DNA of 64,000 nucleotides from Nitrospirota bacterium (GTDB lineage: Bacteria > Nitrospirota > JACRHL01). A program made the position numbers and the translations under genes. The notes beneath the pieces were generated by a model. That model made no database searches. It saw nothing but the letters and a program-made list of their open reading frames with translations, and was not told where the DNA came from. Position 1 is the stretch's first letter, and each line of letters begins with the position of its first letter. Shown piece by piece: positions 29,158 through 36,618 of the stretch. The stretch spans positions 186,001 to 250,000 of the forward strand of contig JACRHL010000005.1 of the NCBI GenBank assembly GCA_016212085.1, in the 5' to 3' direction.

Positions 29158-29970
29158 CTAGTGCCGTTGCAGGGTGCAGCTGATCTCGTAGTCCAGCAGC
29201 TTCGTGATCTGCGGGTTGGGGCCGCACAGCAGGCAGTGGGGGTTCTTCTTGTACTTCACCTTCATGAACTCCATCTCCAGGGCGTTGTAGACCAGCAGCT
29301 TGCCGGCCAGCACGTCGCCCTGGCCCAGGATGAGCTTGATGGTCTCGGTGGCCTGGAGGATGCCCACGGTGCCCGCCAGCACGCCCAGGATGCCCGCCTC
29401 CTGGCACGACGGCACCAGGTCCGCCGGGGGCGGCTCCGGGTACAGGCAGCGGTAGCACGGGTCGGTGGGCAGGTGGCCGCGCAGCACGGTCACCTGGCCG
29501 TCGAAGCGGAACATGGAGCCGGACACCAGCGGCTTTTTCAGCATGAAGCAGGCGTCGTTCATCAAAAAGCGGGTGGGGAAGTTGTCCGACCCGTCCATGA
29601 CGATGTCGTAGTCCTTGATGATGTCCAGCACGTTGGCGCTGGTGATGCGCTCCTCCACCGTGTTGATGGTGATGTTGGGGTTGACGGCATGCAGGGTTTC
29701 CCGGGCCGACACCACCTTGGGGCGCCCCACGTCCGGCGTGGTGTGCAGGATCTGGCGCTGGAGGTTGGAAAGATCCACCACGTCCAGGTCGACGATGCCC
29801 AGGGTGCCCACGCCGGCCGCCGCCAGGTACAGGGCGGCGGGCGAGCCCAGGCCGCCGGCGCCCACCATGAACACCTTGGCGTCCTTCAGCTTCTGCTGCC
29901 CCGCGCCGCCCACCTCCTTGAGGATGATGTGGCGGCTGTAGCGCTCGATCTCTTCTTCGGTAAAGCTCAT
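29158..29970 (-). CDS. MoeB/ThiF-family E1-like adenylyltransferase (first copy)
   Basis: This 270-residue E1-like enzyme adenylates the C-terminal glycine of a ubiquitin-like sulfur carrier. It has the Rossmann loop VGAGGLGSPAA (37-46), the conserved DVVDLSNLQRQ, two CxxC zinc pairs (CYRC and CLLC) and a cysteine in VPSCQEAG. There is no rhodanese domain. ATG at 29970 is chosen over an upstream in-frame start at 30003 because GGAG precedes it and the family N-terminus (FTEEEIERYSRHIIL) begins there. It is last in the sulfur-carrier operon, 46 nt after the NIL gene. The MoeB, ThiF or HcyD-like role is undecided. Confidence 0.88.
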   Translation of the reverse strand: MSFTEEEIERYSRHIILKEVGGAGQQKLKDAKVFMVGAGGLGSPAALYLAAAGVGTLGIVDLDVVDLSNLQRQILHTTPDVGRPKVVSARETLHAVNPNITINTVEERITSANVLDIIKDYDIVMDGSDNFPTRFLMNDACFMLKKPLVSGSMFRFDGQVTVLRGHLPTDPCYRCLYPEPPPADLVPSCQEAGILGVLAGTVGILQATETIKLILGQGDVLAGKLLVYNALEMEFMKVKYKKNPHCLLCGPNPQITKLLDYEISCTLQRH

Positions 29971-30016
29971 AACCACTCCATTGCCGGTTCCGGCCCGTTT
30001 CATCGAGCCGGGGGCG

Positions 30017-30268
30017 TTATTCGATGACGTTGCGCTCGATCGGGTCCACCCCCACGCCCAGGGCGATCATGCGCTTCACGGCCGCGTCGATCTCGGCGTG
30101 GGTGCCGGACAGGGACAGGTCCATGGTGCCCACCCCTTCCTGGATGTCGGCGCGGCGGATGTTGAACTCCACCTCGTGTTCCCGGGCGATGCGGCACAGC
30201 ACCGGCTCGGTGACCGAGGTGCGCGGGAAGGTGAGGTGGAAGCGCAACGCGTGCCGTTCCACGGTCAC
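30017..30268 (-). CDS. Small NIL-domain protein
   Basis: The 83-residue product is almost entirely one NIL domain (ferredoxin-like alpha/beta fold named after a conserved Asn-Ile-Leu region). Visible parts are LRFHLTFPRTSVTEPVLCRIA, VEFNIRRADIQ and GTMDLSLSGTHAEIDAAVK. NIL domains occur at the end of methionine ABC-transporter ATPases and in archaeal proteins needed for homocysteine synthesis, so the family has a sulfur amino-acid connection. GTG at 30268 overlaps the MoaD-like gene's stop (GTGA), which suggests the two work together. Confidence 0.8.
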   Translation of the reverse strand: MTVERHALRFHLTFPRTSVTEPVLCRIAREHEVEFNIRRADIQEGVGTMDLSLSGTHAEIDAAVKRMIALGVGVDPIERNVIE

Positions 30269-30543
30269 GCGCCCCCGGCGATGGCCGGGACGATGGACAC
30301 CAGGTCGCCGTCGGCGAGCCGGGTGTCGGGCCCGTCGAGGAAGCGGATGTCCTCGTCGTTCAGGTAGATGTTGACGAATGGCCGGATGCCGCCCGTCTCG
30401 TCGCACAGCCGTGCCTTGAGGCCCGGGTGGCTGGCCTCGATATTGTCGATGATGGCGGCGATGGTCGCCCCCTGGGCGGGGACGTCGCTGCTTCCCCCGG
30501 TCAGCTTGCGCAGCGGGGCGGGAATGCGAACGGTGACAGCCAT
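30265..30543 (-). CDS. MoaD/ThiS-family sulfur-carrier protein
   Basis: The 92-residue protein has the beta-grasp carrier pattern: MAVTVRIPAPLRKLTGG at the start, then VNIYLNDEDIRFLDGPDT, and LADGDLVSIVPAIAGGA at the end. Carriers of this type are adenylated and thiocarboxylated on a terminal Gly-Gly; here one alanine follows the pair, so trimming may be needed. It lies between thrC and the NIL gene with E1-like genes close by, rather than with molybdopterin or thiamine genes, which favours amino-acid sulfur transfer. Confidence 0.85.
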   Translation of the reverse strand: MAVTVRIPAPLRKLTGGSSDVPAQGATIAAIIDNIEASHPGLKARLCDETGGIRPFVNIYLNDEDIRFLDGPDTRLADGDLVSIVPAIAGGA

Positions 30544-30590
30544 GGTATGTGTCCCTATCCTAACGGTCGAATCAACGGGAACGGGGCCTG

Positions 30591-31883
30591 TCAGCCACGA
30601 CCGGCGGCCTTGGCCTGGGCGACGCTCGCCCCCTTGTCCTCCAGGGAGAACTTGTTCTCGAAGTCGGTGAGGGAGGGGGAGATGCGCACCACGTCGCCCA
30701 CCTTGCCCTGCACCGCCTCCTGGGTCTTGAGGCCGTTGCCGGTGATGTAGGCCACCACCACATCGTCCTTGCCGAAGGTGCCCGCCTCGGCCAGCTTCCT
30801 CAGGCAGCCGATGGTGACGCCGCCGGCGGTCTCGGCGAAGATGCCCTCGCACTCGGCCAGCAGCTTGATGCCCTCGACGATCTCGTCGTCGGAGACGTGG
30901 GCCATGCGGCCGTCCGTCTCCTGGGCGGTCTTGAGGGCGTAGAAGCCGTCCGCCGGGTTGCCGATGGCCAGGCTCTTGGCGATGGTGTCGGGCTTCACCG
31001 GCCGGACGAAGGCGCGCCCCTCCTCGAAGGCGCGGGCGATGGGCGAGCAGCCGGTGGCCTGGGCCCCGTGCATGCGCGTGGGGTGCTCGTCGATGATGCC
31101 CAGCTTGGCCAGCTCGGTCAGGCCCTTGCGGATCTTGGTGTACAGGGAGCCCGAGGCCATGGGCGCCACCACGTGGTCGGGGGCGCGCCAGCCGAGCTGC
31201 TCGGCGGTCTCGAAGGCCAGGGTCTTGGAGCCCTCGGCGTAGTAGGGGCGGACGTTGATGTTGACGAACGCCCACGGGTATTCGGAGGCGATTTCCGAGC
31301 AGAGACGGTTCACGTCGTCGTAGTTGCCGTCCACCGCCAGCACCGTGGGGTTGTACACCAGGTTGCCCAACACCTTGCCCGCCTCCAGGTTGGAGGGGAT
31401 GAACACGTAGCAGCCCAGGTTGGCCTCGGCCGCGTGGGCCGACACCGAGTTGGCCAGGTTGCCCGTGGAGGCGCACGCCACGGTCTTGTAGCCGAACTCG
31501 CGGGCGCGGCTGATGGCCACCGACACCACCCGGTCCTTGAACGACAGGGTGGGGTGGTTGACCGTGTCGTTCTTGACGTAGAGGTGGTTCAGGCCCAGCT
31601 TGCGGCCCAGGTTCTTGGCGTGCACCAGCGGCGTCATGCCCACGTGCAGGCCCACCGTGGGCGGCCCGTCCACCGGCAGCAGGGCCGCATAGCGCCACAG
31701 GGACAGGGGGCCGGCCTGGATCGTCTCGCGGGTGAGGGTCTTGCCGATGGCGGCGTAGTCGTAGTCCACCTCCAGGGGGCCGAAGCAGAACTCGCAGACG
31801 TGGATCGCCTCGGCGGGGTAGGCGCTGCCGCATTCGCGGCACTTGAGCCCGAGGATTTTCGAGGTCGTTTTCGCGTTAACCAT
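30591..31883 (-). CDS. thrC: Threonine synthase
   Basis: The 430-residue PLP enzyme converts O-phosphohomoserine to threonine. The N-terminus carries a zinc-ribbon-like motif (Cys15/Cys18 and Cys30/Cys33), as in one bacterial/archaeal ThrC class. The PLP lysine is Lys116 in HPTLSFKDR. Other blocks are ASTGNLANSVSAHAAEA and MASGSLYTKIRKG. Its position between carrier and E1-like genes raises the untested possibility that the phosphohomoserine intermediate also meets a sulfur donor here; ordinary threonine synthesis is the default call. Confidence 0.9.
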   Translation of the reverse strand: MVNAKTTSKILGLKCRECGSAYPAEAIHVCEFCFGPLEVDYDYAAIGKTLTRETIQAGPLSLWRYAALLPVDGPPTVGLHVGMTPLVHAKNLGRKLGLNHLYVKNDTVNHPTLSFKDRVVSVAISRAREFGYKTVACASTGNLANSVSAHAAEANLGCYVFIPSNLEAGKVLGNLVYNPTVLAVDGNYDDVNRLCSEIASEYPWAFVNINVRPYYAEGSKTLAFETAEQLGWRAPDHVVAPMASGSLYTKIRKGLTELAKLGIIDEHPTRMHGAQATGCSPIARAFEEGRAFVRPVKPDTIAKSLAIGNPADGFYALKTAQETDGRMAHVSDDEIVEGIKLLAECEGIFAETAGGVTIGCLRKLAEAGTFGKDDVVVAYITGNGLKTQEAVQGKVGDVVRISPSLTDFENKFSLEDKGASVAQAKAAGRG

Positions 31884-31906
31884 TTTCTATCGATCTCCCC
31901 ACCGGC

Positions 31907-32707
31907 CTACAGGGCGCAGGCCCGCTGTTCCCCGTCCATCAGGTCGGTGATGGTGGGATGGTCGCCGCACACCGGGCAGTCCGGGTTGCGCTTCACCTTC
32001 ACCTCGCGGATCTCGCTGTCCAGCGCCTGGTAGGTGAGCAGCCGGTTGGTGAGGCTGCGGCCGATGCCGAGGATCATCTTGAGCACCTCGGTGGCCTGGA
32101 TGGTGCCGATCACCCCCGCCAACACGCCCAGCACCCCCGCCTCCTGGCAGGTGGGCACGGTGCCCTCCGGCGGCGCCTCGCGGAAGATGCACCGGTAGCA
32201 GGCGCTTTCGCGCGGGCGGATGGCCATCACCTGGCCGGAAAAGCGCAGGATGCCGCCGTGGATCAGCGGCTTGCCGGTGAGCACCGCCAGGTCGTTGATG
32301 AGGAACTTGCTGGCGAAGTTGTCGGTGCCGTCGATGATGTAGTCGTAACCGGCGACGATCTCGCGGGCGTTGTGGGCCATCAGCCGGTCGTGGTAGGTGA
32401 CCACCTCCACGTCCGGGTTCATGAGGTTGACCTTTTCCCGGGCCGACTCGGCCTTGTGCACGCCCACGTCCTTGGTGTGGTGGATCACCTGGCGTTGCAG
32501 GTTGGAAAGGTCCACCACGTCGTCGTCGATGATGCCCAGCTTGCCGATGCCGGCGGCGGCCAGGTACATGGCGGCTGGCGCCCCCAGGCCGCCGGCGCCG
32601 ACGATGAACACCGATGCCCGGCGGATCTTGGCCTGGCCGATGCCGCCCACCTCGGGCAGGATGATGTGGCGGCTGTAGCGCTCAATCTGTTCTTCGGTAA
32701 AATCCAT
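31907..32707 (-). CDS. MoeB/ThiF-family E1-like adenylyltransferase (second copy)
   Basis: This 266-residue paralogue of the gene at 29158-29970 has the same organisation: FTEEQIERYSRHIILPEVGG, VGAGGLGAPAAMYLAAAG, DVVDLSNLQRQVIHH, CYRC and CPVC zinc pairs, and VPTCQEAG. It follows the carrier-cysteine synthase fusion by 59 nt and precedes thrC by 23 nt. The likely role is to adenylate the ThiS-like domain of the fusion and/or the free MoaD-like carrier. Confidence 0.88.
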   Translation of the reverse strand: MDFTEEQIERYSRHIILPEVGGIGQAKIRRASVFIVGAGGLGAPAAMYLAAAGIGKLGIIDDDVVDLSNLQRQVIHHTKDVGVHKAESAREKVNLMNPDVEVVTYHDRLMAHNAREIVAGYDYIIDGTDNFASKFLINDLAVLTGKPLIHGGILRFSGQVMAIRPRESACYRCIFREAPPEGTVPTCQEAGVLGVLAGVIGTIQATEVLKMILGIGRSLTNRLLTYQALDSEIREVKVKRNPDCPVCGDHPTITDLMDGEQRACAL

Positions 32708-32766
32708 GACTCGCTTCCATGCCGCTGGACGGGGCCGGCGTATCCGCGATTGGCCCCGGGCGCGGC

Positions 32767-33897
32767 TTAGATGTTGAAGTATTTCTCGATGCTGAAGTAG
32801 CGTTCGCCCGTATCGGGAAACAGGGTGACCACGCGTTTTCCCGGTCCCAGCTCCCGGGCCACCTGCATGGCGGCCAGGGCGTTGGCGCCGGAGGAGATGC
32901 CAACCAGCAGCCCCTCCATGCGGGCAAGCTGCTTGGCGGTCCGATAGGCGTCGTCGTCACCCACCTTGATGATGCGGTCGATGATGGCGCGGTTCAGCAC
33001 CGGCGGCACGAAGCCCGCGCCGATCCCCTGGATCTTGTGCGGGCCCGGCTCGCCGCCGGACAGAACCGCGGAGGTCTCGGGCTCGACCGCGATCACCTGC
33101 ACGCCCGGGATCCTTTCCTTCAGCACCTCGCCCACGCCGGTGATGGTGCCGCCCGTGCCCACCGCCACCACGAAGGCGTCGATGCGCCCCCCGGTGGCCT
33201 CGAGGATCTCCAGGGCGGTGCTCTTGCGGTGCGCCGCCGGGTTGGCCGGGTTCTCGAACTGGTTGGGCATGAAGTAGCTGGGGTTCTCCTCGCGCTGCCG
33301 CTCCGCCTCGCGGATCGCGCCGCGCATGCCCTCCCACGCGGGGGTGAGCACCAGCTGGGCGCCATAGGCCGACAGCAGGCTGGCGCGCTCCATGCTCATG
33401 CTCTCGGGCATTACCAGGATCAGGCGCAGGCCGCGCACCGCCGCCAGCATGGCCAGGCCGATGCCCGTGTTGCCGCTGGTGGGCTCGATGATGGTGCCGC
33501 CGGGCTTGAGCTGGCCGCTCTCCATCGCTGCGTCGATCATGCCCTCGCAGATGCGGTCCTTCACCGAGCCGCCGGGGTTGAAGTACTCCACCTTGGCGAG
33601 CACCTCGGCCATGCCCTTCTCCACCAGGCGGTTGAGGGGCACCATCGGGGTGTTGCCCACCATCGCGGCCACGTTGGGGAACAGCCCGCCGGCGCCGCCG
33701 CCCATGAAGAAGAGCAGCTCGAGCTTGTCGCCCTCGGCCAGGCGCGTGGTGTCGAACGCCTCGCGCGGCAGGATGGTGCCGTTCAGCTCGATGGAGACCA
33801 TGCGCGGCTCGATCTCCCTGTGGGACAGCAGGCTGCCCACGGTGGCGCCGGCGGCGGCTTCCTCTTGTTTACCGTTGATCTTGATGCGAATCGACAT
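32767..33897 (-). CDS. Fusion: ThiS-like sulfur carrier + cysteine synthase (CysK)
   Basis: The 376-residue protein joins two domains. Residues 1-71 are a beta-grasp sulfur carrier (MSIRIKINGKQEEAAAGATV, LNGTILPREAFDT, LAEGDKLELLFFMGGG), with Gly66-68 and Gly70-71 at the usual carrier tail. Residues 72-376 are a complete O-acetylserine sulfhydrylase: VGNTPMVPL, PLP Lys113 in PGGSVKDR, TSGNTGIGLA, GTGGTITGVGE and PHKIQGIGAGFVPP. The diglycine is internal, so thiocarboxylation would need cleavage, unless the domain works uncleaved. ATG at 33897 opens the carrier domain precisely; the longer in-frame opening (34020) adds sequence with no carrier similarity. It is first in the operon. Confidence 0.9.
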   Translation of the reverse strand: MSIRIKINGKQEEAAAGATVGSLLSHREIEPRMVSIELNGTILPREAFDTTRLAEGDKLELLFFMGGGAGGLFPNVAAMVGNTPMVPLNRLVEKGMAEVLAKVEYFNPGGSVKDRICEGMIDAAMESGQLKPGGTIIEPTSGNTGIGLAMLAAVRGLRLILVMPESMSMERASLLSAYGAQLVLTPAWEGMRGAIREAERQREENPSYFMPNQFENPANPAAHRKSTALEILEATGGRIDAFVVAVGTGGTITGVGEVLKERIPGVQVIAVEPETSAVLSGGEPGPHKIQGIGAGFVPPVLNRAIIDRIIKVGDDDAYRTAKQLARMEGLLVGISSGANALAAMQVARELGPGKRVVTLFPDTGERYFSIEKYFNI

Positions 33898-34032
33898 GGT
33901 GCCTACGGATGCGTTGAATGGCGATATCGTGAGGCGCTTCCGGCGGCGCCGGTCGTGGCCCGGCACGGGGTTGCCGCCGGCCGCCTCGGGGATGAAACCA
34001 GACAGGGCCGAAAGTAACAAATTAATCGGCGA

Positions 34033-34062
34033 AATCTACCAGTTAAGCGGCCGGTTTGTCAA
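34033..34062 (-). promoter_or_regulatory. Candidate promoter of the sulfur-carrier operon
   Basis: On the minus strand a perfect TTGACA (34062-34057) is followed after 18 nt by TAGATT (34038-34033). A leader of about 130 nt would precede the fusion gene; it contains GC-rich inverted repeats but no riboswitch I recognise. Confidence 0.45.
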
Positions 34063-34147
34063 TATCCGGCCGGGTGCCCGGTCGGCCCGGCCAGGCCCGC
34101 TCCGGCGCGCCGCCGGTGGGTGTCCGGGCCGCGGGGGGGATTTGCCG

Positions 34148-34177
34148 TTGACAGGGCGGCGGAGGCGCGGTTCTAAT
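34148..34177 (+). promoter_or_regulatory. Candidate promoter of the MFS transporter-cmk pair
   Basis: TTGACA (34148-34153) and TCTAAT (34172-34177; five of six consensus bases) are 18 nt apart. It sits in the 397-bp divergent gap 33898-34294, which otherwise holds only the opposite promoter and no gene. Confidence 0.6.
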
Positions 34178-34294
34178 CAACCGGGCCCCGAAGCGGGGTG
34201 GGCCATCCCCATCTCCGCCGGTGCCCCGTGCCACATCCGACTCTCACCGCTTAGGAATCCGGGCCGCCCTAAGGCCGCGCCCGCGTAGCGCATT

Positions 34295-35674
34295 ATGCCC
34301 CGAAACAACGGCCTGAGTCCCCTGGAGCGCCGCGCGGCCATGTCCCTGTCGGGCATCTTCGCGCTGCGCATGCTGGGGCTGTTCCTGGTCCTGCCCGTCT
34401 TTTCCCTGTACGCCAAGGGGCTGGAGGGGGCCACCCCCGCCACGATCGGCTTTGCCCTGGGCGCCTACGGCCTGACCCAGGCGCTTTTGCAGGTGGCCTT
34501 TGGCATGGCCAGCGACCGTTTTGGGCGCAAGCCGGTCATCACGCTGGGGTTGATCCTGTTCGCCACGGGCAGCTTCATGTGCGCCCAGGCGGATTCCATC
34601 AACGCCATGATCGTGGGCCGCATGGTGCAGGGCAGCGGCGCCATCGCCGCCGTCATCACCGCCATGATGGCCGACCTCACCCGCGAGGAGCACCGCACCA
34701 AGGCCATGGCCATGCTGGGCGGCTCCATCGCCCTGTCGTTCGCCTTCAGCGTGGTGGCGGGGCCGATCATCGGCGCCCGCTGGGGGGTGGACGTGATCTT
34801 CGAGATCGTCGGCACGTTGGCTACCCTGTCGATCCTGTTCCTGTGGGTGGTGGTGCCCAACCCGCCCCAGGTCAAGCACCACCGCGACATGGAGCTGACG
34901 CCGGCCGACCTGGCGGGCATTCTCGCCAACCCGGACCTGCGCCGCCTCAACCTGGGGGCGTTCGTGCTGCACATGGCGCTGACCGCCGTGTTCGTGTCGG
35001 TGCCGGTGCTGCTGGCCCAGAGCATCGATCACGCGCAGCTGTGGAAGGTGTATCTGCCGGTGATCCTGGTGAGCTTCGCGATCATGGTGCCGTCCACCAT
35101 CCTGGCGGAGGTGAAGGGCTGGATCGTGCAGGTGATGCGCCTGGGCATCGCCCTGGTGGCCGTCAGCGCCGTGACGTTCCTGCTGGCGGACGACTCGGTG
35201 GTCGGGGTGATCGCCGGCCTCACCGCGTTCTTCATCGGCTTCAACATGCTGGAGCCGGTGTTGCCGTCGTTGCTCACCAAGTTCGCCCCGGCGGGGGCGC
35301 GCGGCACCGCCAGCGGCGTGTTCAGCACCTGCCAGTTCATGGGGCCGTTCGTGGGCGGGGCCGTGGGCGGCTGGCTGATGGGCATCAGCCACGCGGCGCT
35401 GTTCGGCTTCGTGCTGGTGGCGGCGCTGGTGTGGCTGGCGGTGGCCTGGGGCATGCGCGCGCCGATCCCCTACCGTCAGGTGGTGGTGCCGCTCACCGGC
35501 GCCGTGCTGGATGCGGGCCGGCTGACGGCGGCCCTCACCGCCCTGGCCGGGGTGGGCGAGGTGCGGGTGTTCGCCGCGGAGCGCGAGGCCCACGTGCGCT
35601 TCGTCTCCAAACAGGTGGAGGTGGACGCCATCTTCGAGGCGGTGCGCCGGGTGGAGGCGGATGCCGCCACATAA
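34295..35674 (+). CDS. MFS transporter, YajR-like with C-terminal YAM-type domain
   Basis: This 459-residue major-facilitator protein has 12 predicted membrane helices. The motif A loop GMASDRFGRKPVIT lies between helices 2 and 3. The last 65 or so residues, after GMRAPIPYRQVVV, form a small soluble domain with a heavy-metal-associated-like pattern (LTALAGVGEVRVFAAEREAHVRF split by a loop), as in YajR. It would be a proton-driven exporter of unknown substrate. Its end overlaps cmk by 14 bp. Confidence 0.85.
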   Translation: MPRNNGLSPLERRAAMSLSGIFALRMLGLFLVLPVFSLYAKGLEGATPATIGFALGAYGLTQALLQVAFGMASDRFGRKPVITLGLILFATGSFMCAQADSINAMIVGRMVQGSGAIAAVITAMMADLTREEHRTKAMAMLGGSIALSFAFSVVAGPIIGARWGVDVIFEIVGTLATLSILFLWVVVPNPPQVKHHRDMELTPADLAGILANPDLRRLNLGAFVLHMALTAVFVSVPVLLAQSIDHAQLWKVYLPVILVSFAIMVPSTILAEVKGWIVQVMRLGIALVAVSAVTFLLADDSVVGVIAGLTAFFIGFNMLEPVLPSLLTKFAPAGARGTASGVFSTCQFMGPFVGGAVGGWLMGISHAALFGFVLVAALVWLAVAWGMRAPIPYRQVVVPLTGAVLDAGRLTAALTALAGVGEVRVFAAEREAHVRFVSKQVEVDAIFEAVRRVEADAAT

Positions 35675-36344
35675 GCCCCCCGCTCCCGTGGTGGCCATCG
35701 ACGGCCCCTCCGGCGCGGGCAAGAGCACCGTGGCCCGCGCCGTGGCCCGCGCCATGGGCCTGCTCTACCTGGACACCGGCGCCCTGTACCGCGCCATCGG
35801 CTGGAAGGCGGGCGAGACCGGCACCGACCCGGCGGACGCCGCCGCCATGGCCGCCCTGTGCGCGCGGGTTTCCGTCACCTTGCAGGCCGACGGCGCCGGC
35901 GGCAACCGCGTGCTGGTGGACGGGGAGGACGTGACCGACCGCATCCGCACCCAGGCGGTGGCCGCCCTGGCCTCCGCCGTGTCCGCCCAGCCGTGCGTGC
36001 GCCGGGCGCTCCTGGACCTGCAACGGGGGATGGGCAGACACGGCGGCGTGATCCTGGACGGCCGCGATATCGGCACGGTGGTGTTCCCCGACGCGGACGT
36101 GAAGATCTTCCTGGACGCCGACCCCGCGGAGCGCGCCCGGCGCCGTTACGACGAACTGGTGGCCAAGGGCCAGGCGGCGGATTTCCAGCAGATCCTGGCG
36201 GAGGTCAACGCCCGCGACCATGCCGACCGCACCCGCCCCATCGCCCCCCTCATCCAGGCCCCCGACGCGAGGGTGGTGGACACCACGGCCATGAGCGCCG
36301 ACGAGGTGATCGCGCGCATCTGCGCCATGATCCGGAACGGATAG
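35661..36344 (+). CDS. cmk: Cytidylate kinase
   Basis: This 227-residue kinase phosphorylates CMP and dCMP. The P-loop is AIDGPSGAGKST, followed by LYLDTGALYRAIG. DGRDIGTVVFPDADVKIFL and RDHADRTRPIAPL complete the family signature. In many proteobacteria rpsA follows cmk; here a repeat-bearing gap and a convergent ClC gene follow instead. Confidence 0.95.
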   Translation: MPPHKPPAPVVAIDGPSGAGKSTVARAVARAMGLLYLDTGALYRAIGWKAGETGTDPADAAAMAALCARVSVTLQADGAGGNRVLVDGEDVTDRIRTQAVAALASAVSAQPCVRRALLDLQRGMGRHGGVILDGRDIGTVVFPDADVKIFLDADPAERARRRYDELVAKGQAADFQQILAEVNARDHADRTRPIAPLIQAPDARVVDTTAMSADEVIARICAMIRNG

Positions 36345-36385
36345 CGCCGGCCACGGCTTTTCCCGCTGAGTCGGCGTTGTCGGCT

Positions 36386-36470
36386 CGGCCAACATCCTCG
36401 ACGTAGCGCTGCTACGCCTGCGGTGTTTTCCTCCCCTCCGCCTTGATCAGCGAAAAAATCCGAGGCCTCC
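36386..36470. repeat. Likely dispersed intergenic repeat after cmk
   Basis: The gap 36345-36618 (274 bp) has no gene. This part carries a 6-bp hairpin (CGTAGC-GCT-GCTACG, 36402-36416) and the phrase CGGTGTTTTCCTCCCCTCCG, a style of sequence I know as a recurrent intergenic element in proteobacteria. Copy number cannot be tested here. Confidence 0.35.
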
Positions 36471-36472
36471 GT

Positions 36473-36513
36473 CGGTTTGAGGGATTCCCAAGGCGGGCCG
36501 GTCCCTCAAGCCG
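36473..36513. terminator. Hairpin between convergent cmk and ClC genes
   Basis: A 12-bp stem (36473-36484 with 36502-36513, one G-T-type mismatch) with core TTGAGGGA/TCCCTCAA lies between convergent genes. No strong U-run follows, so termination is only probable. Confidence 0.45.
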
Positions 36514-36618
36514 AGTGGCTGGTGGTGTCGCCGTCGGGGTGTCCGTTCGCGTGGTGGCGCCTGACGTGGCCGCTTCATCCCTGGTGGCCCGCTCGGGCGT
36601 CGCGGCGGGCCGGGCCCG

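Noticed and set aside
33898-34020. An upstream extension of the carrier-cysteine synthase fusion
   Set aside because: The extra 41 residues are Arg-rich with no carrier similarity, and they overlap the likely transcript start. ATG 33897 begins exactly at the beta-grasp domain.
33898-34030. SAM- or SAH-type riboswitch ahead of the sulfur operon
   Set aside because: I looked for the conserved cores and found only GC-rich inverted repeats; no class can be claimed by eye.
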